A program made the position numbers and the translations under genes. The notes beneath the pieces are model-generated. The model was not told the DNA's origin. It did no database searches and saw only the letters and a program-made list of their open reading frames with translations. 41,000 nucleotides of DNA from Adiantum capillus-veneris. Taxonomy: Eukaryota > Streptophyta > Polypodiopsida > Polypodiales > Pteridaceae. Below are positions 33,790 to 41,000 of the stretch, piece after piece (the stretch's first letter is position 1; each line of letters opens with the position of its first letter). The stretch is taken from positions 2,456,501 through 2,497,500 of the forward strand of contig CM043967.1 of the NCBI GenBank assembly GCA_014529385.2, given 5' to 3'.

Positions 33790-34290
33790 GGATTTGGATT
33801 GACCCTAGAAGGAGAAGCCTTGACTTAACCATTAAACAGCCGAGAATTTCCAAGTATCGAGTAAATTCTCGGAGAATTTGATGAGGAGTTTTCAGAGAGA
33901 GGAATTAAACATAATACGGTCTCCCAAATCTATGCATTTAGACAAAAGGAGAAGGAAAAGATGAAGGAAGCCTCACTTCAATTTAAGCAATACATAGAAA
34001 GATGCCTTGCTAGAAAACTACCTCAGGATGAGAGACCGTCAGTCCTTCTCATAGAAGGATTGCAAAATGACACTCTCAAAAAAGACTTGCACTTAAAGGC
34101 ATGTGTTACTTTTGATCAAGTCACAAAAGAGGTGTTGTATTTGGTAGAAAATTGTAAGGCATATGGGGAGGTGGCAGAGGACACAAACCAATGGATGAGT
34201 AGCACCTCTTCAACCACTAGTGAATCCACAATAAAACTTGGGGGGGGGGGGGTGGGGGGGGGGGGGGTGAAACCCAACTGTGTTGGACAT
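33790..34290 (+). pseudogene. Gypsy gag core (second element)
   Basis: The text begins SREFPSIE, ILGEFDEEFSERGIKHNTVS, then the open frame 33961-34293: EASLQFKQYIERCLARKLPQ, VLLIEGLQNDTLKKDLHLKA, FDQVTKEVLYLVENCKAYGE. This is the Retrotrans_gag pattern (F.ERGI....F..fKQ....F..GL.). The frame is lost in a G homopolymer (34240-34267); the continuation DIDQVIEEVIRRMNQGNR lies one base out of phase after it. Confidence 0.75.
34240..34267 (+). repeat. G homopolymer inside gag
   Basis: There are 27 G with one T. It marks the exact point where the gag frame shifts. Its true length is uncertain because long homopolymers are error-prone. Confidence 0.9.
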
Positions 34291-35281
34291 TGATCAAGTG
34301 ATCGAGGAAGTGATCCGAAGGATGAACCAAGGAAACAGGATGAACCCAAACACACAACAACAGCCCACACAAAAATGTGACACTTGTGGAGGAGATCATC
34401 CAACTCAGTGGTGCAACATACAGCCAAGGCCAAGAGCAAATGCAACGTGTAATGAAGTGGTGAGCTATTGAACAAAAATGTAAAAACCATGAGACCCACG
34501 AATGTTTCTACAATAGAAACTATGTTACAGAAAGACAATATGGGCCACCTGGGAGGGCAAAAATTACCACCTCCTCCAAGGTAACCAAGTAGGATCAAAT
34601 AATGCAGTCTAAGGGCAGCAAAAACCTCAACCTGTTTTGGGACCTGAGCCTCCTTTACCCCAGGAAAATAGGGCCATGGTAAGAGTTTCACAACCTGTAG
34701 AAGCACCTGTGAATTAGAGTATGGTCCAGGTAGTTTCCTACCGAGAAGACTCACAAAATTCCTATGAGGAAGGGTTTGACGGAAACGCATATGCTTCTAA
34801 TGGACACATTCCATGGATAGTGTCTAAAGATATGTTAGAATCATCATACTTGGTCCATGAAAATATGCTCATGTTCATGGCAACCCAGAACTATAAACCT
34901 AGGGGATATCCTCCTAGAACCGGGCAACCAATGGGAGCTCTACAAGCCTCTCCACCATTAGTGGGACCATGCTATGAATGCGGCTGTGATCATTGGGCAA
35001 GGAGTTGTCCACACAAAGGAGAACGTATCAAAATCTTTGGGTACTATGAAGGGTGTACAAATGACCATCTCAATCCTTATTGTCCAAAAACCCCTAACAA
35101 CAAAGAGAAAGCAACCATGAAAAGAATCAGAATTGTATCAAGCTCAAGTGGATTAAAAATAGAACCAACCATTCCAATAAATGCGATAACAAGAGCACAA
35201 GCACAAGAGGCTGCAAGGGATGTCCCAGCCAGCCAAGCTGTGATAGAGAATTTGTCTTTTAGAACCCCTAGGAAATCCTAG
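34280..35281 (+). pseudogene. Gypsy gag nucleocapsid region with zinc knuckles
   Basis: Three knuckle-like motifs are visible: CDTCGGDHPTQWC (about 34375-34413), CYECGCDHWARSC (about 34970-35008) and a damaged third, YYEGCTNDHLNPYC (about 35042-35083), in which the first Cys is Tyr (TAT for TGT). All three have C-X2-C-X3-H-X4-C spacing, one residue shorter than the common X4-H-X4 form. Between the first and second knuckles lies decayed linker with stops; the frame 34721-35281 (186 codons) is open and Gln/Pro/Lys-rich. The region would bind element RNA in the particle. Confidence 0.75.
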
Positions 35282-36276
35282 AGTCAAAATGAGACAAGAT
35301 GAAAGCCAAAAGGGTGAAAGAAAAATCACCTTTAGAAACCAAATTTCAAAAAATAGAGGAACAAGTGAGAATGGAAAGGGACCTTTAAGAAAAGGGTAAT
35401 TTAGCAAAACCATCAGTAATACAGTCCAGAGGATCTGTCTTGGTAGACAAGGTCTTCGAACCCTTGGATGCAATATTGAAATCTTAGGAAGCTAGGCTAA
35501 AGCCCAACCAAACGCAAGATCATATACATATAATGTATCTTCACCCAGGGTATGAGAAAGAGAGGTTAAAGATGTGCAAGGAGTTCATTGAGGCAACTAA
35601 ATCTCTTATGGAACTGCCTGTTCTGACTGCTCCAAGGACTCAGGTGTTAATCCGTGAAAAAAACCAAGAGTTAAAAAAGTGAGGGATCGAAGATGGAGAC
35701 CAAAAAGGTTCAATAGATGAAACACCTTTGGATACAAGGATGGAAGCCAATACAGCAGATGGGGTGTATTCACATGCACCCATGCCAATTTCTAAAGTGG
35801 AAGAACCATGGCCACAATATCTGTGGGAGGATATCATAAACAAGAAAGATGGATGCACAATGCTTTAGTCAGCTACTATCACTAAGATCCACCTCAAACA
35901 TGAACTCTAACCAAATGATATTTGATCATTGTATGGTGATGCAGGTACAAAAATTTCGGAAGACAACAAACCTCAATCATTGAAGACACTACCCTCATTC
36001 ATAAGCAACCATGAAACTAGATCAGAAGTAAGGAAAGTACCATCTCAATGGAGACCTGGTCCTAAAATGATGGATACCAAAACTCTTCATGAGCTGATGT
36101 CGTCCCCTATCTATTATATGCTAACTCTATCTAAGTTACTACATGTAAGATCTCACCTTTGAGAGGAGGTTGGAATTTCTTTTGAGAAACTAGGGCTGGT
36201 ATTTCTTCCACCAATTGTTTCTCCAAAAGCACTAAATAACCAGCCCTCAAAACATACTAAACATGAGCCAATACCT
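35282..36276 (+). pseudogene. Decayed gypsy linker between gag and protease
   Basis: No frame over 80 codons is present, but codon-like text persists (for example EEPWPQYLWEDIINKKDGCT; MMDTKTLHELMSSPIYYML at about 36067-36123). Stops are frequent. I see no domain and regard it as part of the same polyprotein. Confidence 0.5.
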
Positions 36277-36636
36277 ATGAATAAGGTGGGAGACTATTGC
36301 GAAGGAGAAGGAGGGAATGCTACCTTACCTGTGGAGTACAAAGGATTAAAATCAATTGCTATATTGGATAGTGGAGCAAGAATTTCCATAGTCACCAAAG
36401 CAATGTGGGAAAAATGGAGAAAGCTTTCTTTAAAGAAAACTAGAATAAAACTTCAACTAGTGGATGGGTACCAAGAGATACCTATTGGCATTTTGGAGCA
36501 AATCATAGGAACCTGTCGTGGAATCGCATATGAACACACCTTCGCTATTATGAATTTTGATGAAAATATCAATTTTGATATCATATTGGGCACACCATTT
36601 ATACGTCAGATCAAAATGGTTCAAGATTGGGGCTGA
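36277..36636 (+). pseudogene. Gypsy aspartic protease (second element)
   Basis: The 119-codon frame is open: LPVEYKGLKSIAILDSGARI (catalytic DSGA at about 36367-36378), SIVTKAMWEKWRKL, KLQLVDGYQEIPIGILEQII, and INFDIILGTPFIRQIK with the ILG block. It is a retroviral-type (RVP) aspartic protease domain, with fold landmarks in the right order. It ends with a stop at 36634-36636. No internal lesion is seen in the domain itself. Confidence 0.85.
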
Positions 36637-37769
36637 CTTATATCTACCTAAGACACAAGGATGTCACTACAAAGATCAGTGTCACAGATCATAGTTATAG
36701 AGATGTGGAGCGAACCCCAGGAGAATAATTAAAGCCCAAACTAAAAAGGAAGGAGAAATACCTGCTTGGCTGCAAAACAAAGCTCACAATTGGACGGGTG
36801 AAGCTCTTCAGGGTGGAAATTTGAAAAAAGAGGATTGTATTCACAATAGGTCCATACATGACGAGGCGTATGTACCAAAGCCTTTTTTGAAAGAGATGTT
36901 CGAACCTTTTGGATGGCAGCAAATACTAGCCTTTCTTTATGTGTGTGTGAATGAGGTGACCCTAACTAAATTCTGTGATGAGGAGGGATATAATACCATT
37001 CCATTCCAAATGATGGGTATCTACCTAAGTCCAAAATTTGGATCTGATGTCCATGATATGGAGAGATTTGCAAGGTGCCGACACATAGTGGATGAGATCT
37101 TTGTAAGGGACCTTGATCAAGCTGATGTGGAAACATTTCAAGACTCCAAAAACAAGCCTTTAGAAGACAACACAGACAATAATCTTTTTAGCAACTCAGA
37201 CCAAGACATCAAAAGGAAGGATTGACAGGTGGTCTACTATGATTTTCCAAACCAAAATCCTCAAAGACAACGTAAATATTTGAATAGACGCATGGACAAA
37301 TGAAATAAGAAAAAATAAAATATTGTTAATCTTTTAACCAATGAAACATAGTATTTAAGGCTGGTTGAAGCAACTAACTGCCTTAAAGATCAGATATCAA
37401 AGAGGTTCATGAACCCCGACTCAACCAAAAAATACTTGAAGAAGAACAACAAACAAAGACCACAAACTGAAAGTGTCTTGGAGAAGTCAACGAAATTTTT
37501 CAAAACCGAGCACAAACACAAATACAATGAATTGAAAGGAATTTTGAAAGAAGCTTGGACAAGAAAAATGGAAAACGACGATGAATTGAACGATGATAAG
37601 TTTGATGCACCTTCCCACTACAAAAGGTATACTATTCAAGACAGAAAAATTGTAGTGCAAAAACCCAAATGAGACTAGAAAGAGCCTAGAACCTCATAAG
37701 ATGGGCTTGAAAAATCCAAGTGCATAAACTTAGCAGAACCAGGTGAGGACCTAAACCTACATACATTGC
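36637..37769 (+). pseudogene. Linker between protease and RT with unidentified open frames
   Basis: Two open frames stand out. 36821-37225 (134 codons) has FEPFGWQQILAFLYVCVNEV, GYNTIPFQMMGIYLSP and ERFARCRHIVDEIFVRDL. 37409-37672 is Lys/Asn/Glu-rich (KKNNKQRPQTESVLEKSTKF). Neither matches a domain I know. Their position and length suggest the spacer found between protease and RT in large Tat-type elements. Confidence 0.4.
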
Positions 37770-38283
37770 CACAGACCTCACTGAAGAAGAAGAACGTCTA
37801 TTGATAGCAACACTCAGACAATATAAAGATGTGTTTGCTTGGTCATACAAAGACCTAAAGGGAATAGATGGAGAAATCTTCCAACACACGATACTCCTTA
37901 GAAGTGATGCGAGACCACGTAGACAATGTCCTTATACATACAATGAGACTTTTGCAAAAAAAATTAAGGAGGAGATAGACAAATTAAGGAATGTAGAGTT
38001 TATCTATGAGATTGAACACACCGATTGGGTGTCCCCGTTTGTGGTAGTACCCAATAATAATGGTAAATTACGGGTCTGTGTGTACCTTAAACAGGTAAAT
38101 GCTGCCACCATCAGAGACAACTATCTACTATCGATAACAGAACATGTCATCGAGAGAGTTGCAAAGAAGGAGGCCGATAGTTTTTTAGATGGGTTCTCAG
38201 GCTACAACCAATTGACTATAAAACCAAAAGACCAACATAAGATAACTTTTGCAACAGATACATCTTCAGGTGCTTCCCCATAA
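37770..38283 (+). pseudogene. Gypsy reverse transcriptase, N-terminal third
   Basis: The open frame has MIATLRQYKDVFAWSYKDLK, then PRRQCPYTYNETFAKKIKEE, EFIYEIEHTDWVSPFVVVPN, NNGKLRVCVYLKQVNAATIR and SFLDGFSGYNQLTIKPKDQH, containing the first catalytic Asp (LDGFSGYNQ). In most relatives the block is VCVNLKKVN; here Tyr replaces Asn. The frame stops at 38281-38283, before the YMDD box, which is not found downstream; the rest is deleted. Confidence 0.85.
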
Positions 38284-38446
38284 AACACTCTCAAAAGATG
38301 ATCTGCTCGCCGATCTCCTTTTTTATGACTACTGTGAAATCAAACTCAAGCCATATGATAAATCAACGAATAATCCTTCCAGTGTTGCAAGGTTTGTTTA
38401 CCGGATATAACAATGTTTGGTGATCTATGGAGTACTTACATAATCG
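38284..38446. other. Junction stretch without gene
   Basis: It lies between the broken RT and the GA module. No coding or repeat partner was identified with confidence; faint similarity in the last 30 bases (ATGGAGTACTTACATAATCG) to sequence before the second GA module is possible. Confidence 0.4.
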
Positions 38447-38456
38447 ATTTGCATTC

Positions 38457-38509
<53 letters not shown>

Positions 38510-38545
38510 CCTAGAGATACCAGCTATGTTTTTGCCTACTGCGAC
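38447..38545 (+). repeat. GA-module, copy 1 (unique-flanked microsatellite)
   Basis: GATTTGCATTCATTG, (GA)n (38460-38507), then AGCCTAGAGATACCAGC. The same arrangement recurs at 40255-40345 (CATTTGCATTCACTG, (GA)n, GAATCCTAGAGATACTGATG). The shared unique flanks show that the microsatellite is an internal part of an older repeat, probably an LTR end or leader. Confidence 0.85.
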
Positions 38546-39214
38546 CACCTTAGTAGCTCTTAATCCACCAGATTTGACAGGTATGATCAGTAACCCTACA
38601 AGAACACTTGTTTATGCTCCACACTATACCAGCAATACAAAACAACAGATCAAGTCAAAAATTCTCCAAATAGAGCCTACATGGCTAGGTGGCATTGATC
38701 TACAAATTTTGTTGCAACTTAATGATGGTACCACCAAGCGAGCATTAGTGACAGCGGGGCAAGAGAAAATGTCATCAACTACTCCACCTTCATAAAATTG
38801 ACAAAGGAACCTTTATTGCCAAATACTACTGGATTCAAAGTGGCCAACAAAGAAACACTGAGAAACTTGGGACATGTCAATTTACCAATAGTTGTTGATG
38901 GAACAGTTTATCCTCATCAATTTCATGTGGTGGCGGATACAAACCTTAATGAAGCACTTATGTTGGGGGTGCCATGGATGTGCACTTATAAAGCCACACC
39001 AAATTGGCAGGATAATACCTTACAACTCATGCTAGATGACAAATCTTTTGCCACACCATTTGTACAATCAGATTACCTATGGGAACCTCTTCAATCAGCC
39101 CCTGCTCCAATACCACGAAGGTCTCGAAAGGTGATCAAGAAAACGTGGGTGAGAAAGTCCATTATACAAACCCACCCACAAAAATTATGGATACCAAAAC
39201 AACATTGTACTTAA
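38546..39214 (+). pseudogene. Third gypsy fragment: protease region (frameshifted)
   Basis: The first frame ends LQILLQLNDGTTKRALV at about 38750. After a one-base loss the text continues in another frame as DSGARENVINYSTFIKLTKE (DSGA at about 38752-38763). The body is open in the frame 38798-39214: TGFKVANKETLRNLGHVNLP, FHVVADTNLNEALMLGVPWM, CTYKATPNWQ. This is again an RVP-type aspartic protease, but of a different family from the one at 36277. The tail is Pro/Lys-rich (APIPRRSRKVIKKTWVRK). No RT follows. Confidence 0.7.
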
Positions 39215-39721
39215 AGTCAATCTATGTAGCACCAACCAAACCCAAACCCAAACCCTACTCAGCCAACAAAAGCTCCAACTTTTGCTAAGCAAACAGGGTC
39301 AGTACAATCACACCATTGTCAACCAGAAGAAGTCAAGTGGACATGGAAACAAAAACCAACTCGCACACTACATGACTTAAACTCGAAGACCACATCAAAG
39401 CAATTTTAGTGGCATCCAAAAACAAGCCATCAATCAAAAGACAAGGTAGTGTCAAAACTTCTAGGTGACGCTGTCAAAGACCGAGCGCATCTTCTACAAC
39501 TTCTCTTGTTTGGACCCAGCAGCTTCAAACTAACCTCATCATCAAAAGCCATTGAACATATGGTTCAGTGCCCACATCTTGCATAACACATTGTTACCCC
39601 ATGCATATTCTCCATTCGCATCCTAGAGCCATAATATACGTCTTTGCATAGACACTAACTCTGTACCCATGCACTTTGACAAATGTTCGTCACGAACGCT
39701 CACTCTAGGAAGGGGGGCAAA
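39215..39721 (+). other. Non-coding remainder of third gypsy fragment with polypurine tract
   Basis: No frame longer than 70 codons is present. The last bases, CTAGGAAGGGGGGCAAA, are a strong polypurine tract directly before TGCAGCAAGATACTCATC. This is the usual signal of a 3' LTR start in plant gypsy elements. Confidence 0.6.
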
Positions 39722-40345
39722 TGCAGCAAGATACTCATCATTTTGTATATATTATTTTCCTTTATTAGTTTTTCAGAGCTTTCTAGCTCTTAGCAAGCAT
39801 AAACATGAGCCATATTGACACAAACCCGACAAATAAAATGTCGGGCTAAGAATATGTATGTATGAGTGATGGCAATAATTAATTTTGGCTAATTAATAAT
39901 AATGGAGGGTAATTTTCTTATTTTTAACACTAAAAAACTAAAAAGGATATATAATCAACAAAAATTAATAAGTTGAGCCACAAAAGTCAAAATTGACTTC
40001 TGAGAGCAAATGCTAAATCTTCAAAGCAAGGGGTTCGAACATGGCAAACATGAAAAGGTTTGGCACGGGATGGATTTTTAGCCAACTTCTAAAGGATCAA
40101 AAGTGCATATTGAAGGCCATTTTTCGATCAAATATCATAATGAAGAACGGTTTGAAGTGCAAGAGATATGAACAGGAAGTTATGACAGTCAAGGTAGTAT
40201 GAATGGGGCATTCCGAGTAGGTAGGGAACATATAGTCAAAATGGGGCAAATTAAGCTCATTTGCATTCACTGAGAGAGAGAGAGCGAGAGAGAGACAGAG
40301 AGAGAGAGAGAGCCGGAGAATCCTAGAGATACTGATGCCCGGCTT
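39722..40345 (+). repeat. Probable 3' LTR of a gypsy element
   Basis: It starts TGCAGCAAG after the polypurine tract. It is AT-rich and contains the GA-module (about 40255-40345) also seen at 38447, which in an LTR pair would be the end of the 5' copy. The right end is not defined; no CA terminus with target duplication was found. Confidence 0.5.
40255..40345 (+). repeat. GA-module, copy 2
   Basis: CATTTGCATTCACTG, an interrupted (GA)n (40272-40312), then GCCGGAGAATCCTAGAGATA. Beyond it, CTACGACCGC resembles CTGCGACCAC after copy 1, so similarity extends further with gaps. Confidence 0.8.
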
Positions 40346-40505
40346 TGAGAAGCTACGACCGCGGGAACCAACCCCAACTGGGGAGCTTAACCAAAAAAAA
40401 AAACAATTTTTTTGCATGTTGATGCCGCCACTCAACCTCCCCTCCATGCTTGTTCGTCACAGAGGGGCCGCGCCCCCTTTGGCCTTACCGTCTCCCTCTT
40501 CTCCA

Positions 40506-40508
<3 letters not shown>

Positions 40509-40576
<68 letters not shown>
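40509..40576 (+). repeat. (CT)n microsatellite
   Basis: An essentially pure CT tract of 68 bases, followed by ordinary CT-rich sequence to 40650. Confidence 0.97.
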
Positions 40577-40578
<2 letters not shown>

Positions 40579-40731
40579 ATTCTCACCCTTGTTCAGCCAT
40601 GCACTTTCTCTCTCTCTCGTTCTTAGCAAAGTATCTCTCTCTCTCTCTATTTACCTATACACACACGCACTTACCATACACACTCACACACTTACATACA
40701 CATACACACACACACACTCTCTCGACCTCAA

Positions 40732-41000
<269 letters not shown>

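Larger units (their letters stand above)
33746..38283 (+). mobile_element. Truncated Ty3/gypsy element, Tat-like lineage
   Basis: Gag, three zinc-knuckle motifs, a protease, a long linker and the first third of RT are present in the right order. No LTR or primer site is found at the left end, where gag text follows a PPR fragment directly. RT stops at ITFATDTSSGASP (38283), where TEWGTFAYRVMPFG would follow. The RT wording (KDVFAWSYKDLKGID, ATIRDNY) and the long gag-to-RT spacing recall the Tat/Athila branch, judged from memory. Confidence 0.8.

Noticed and set aside
34116-34790. 224-codon minus-strand open frame
   Set aside because: It runs antisense through gag and the G homopolymer (Pro run); the plus strand carries recognisable gag and zinc-knuckle text.
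35153-35473. 106-codon minus-strand open frame
   Set aside because: Antisense to the gag-protease linker; no motif.

Overview
The window looks like nuclear DNA of a land plant. Every recognisable coding trace belongs to a plant-type retrotransposon (Ty1/copia, Ty3/gypsy, LINE) or to plant-type PPR repeats, and very long (CT)n/(GA)n and (CA)n/(TG)n microsatellites run throughout. The wording of the PPR repeats (KRIHDDIV, LGNALVxMYAKCG, ILKACGT) and of the LINE reverse transcriptase reminds me of fern or other seed-free plant genomes. That is an impression from memory and was not tested. I found no intact single-copy host gene, no tRNA or rRNA and no CRISPR; nearly every coding remnant carries stops or frameshifts.

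Layout: 1-2452 has no gene. 2453-9576 is a composite copia element: an LTR and tRNA-Met primer site, an internally deleted gag-RT open frame, then a second and nearly complete copia pol of another subfamily without its own 5' LTR, then a related 3' LTR. 9905-10740 is the 3' end of a LINE, followed by (CT)n(CA)n. About 11031-16060 is a longer decayed LINE (ORF1, endonuclease, RT, 3' end) that ends at (CT)n(TG)n. A 1,166-bp TRIM-like LTR element (13252-14417) sits in its RT with a perfect 5-bp target duplication. From 16286 to 21750 lie three copies of a roughly 200-226-bp near-perfect palindrome (MITE-like), each joined to a PPR pseudogene at the same point in the PPR sequence, plus an internally deleted LINE on the minus strand (19513-20862).

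22242-30912 is a full-length but dead Ty3/gypsy element with 1.56-1.58-kb LTRs, primer site, gag zinc knuckle, protease, RT, RNase H, integrase and a chromodomain-like tail. It is inserted in a PPR-associated repeat whose uninterrupted paralogue is visible at 32355-32830. 30913-33740 continues that duplicated PPR family and includes a 137-bp CT tract that is missing from the sister copy. 33741-38283 is a 5'- and 3'-truncated second gypsy lineage (gag, protease, RT start; Tat-like wording). 38284-40345 holds a third gypsy fragment (protease) with a polypurine tract and a probable 3' LTR. 40346-41000 is almost pure microsatellite.

No functional pathway can be read here. The window is a record of nested insertion, template switching, palindromic repeats and microsatellite growth. 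The best leads are the palindrome/PPR/microsatellite module, the recurrent link between LINE 3' ends and microsatellites, the nested TRIM, and the chimeric copia element.
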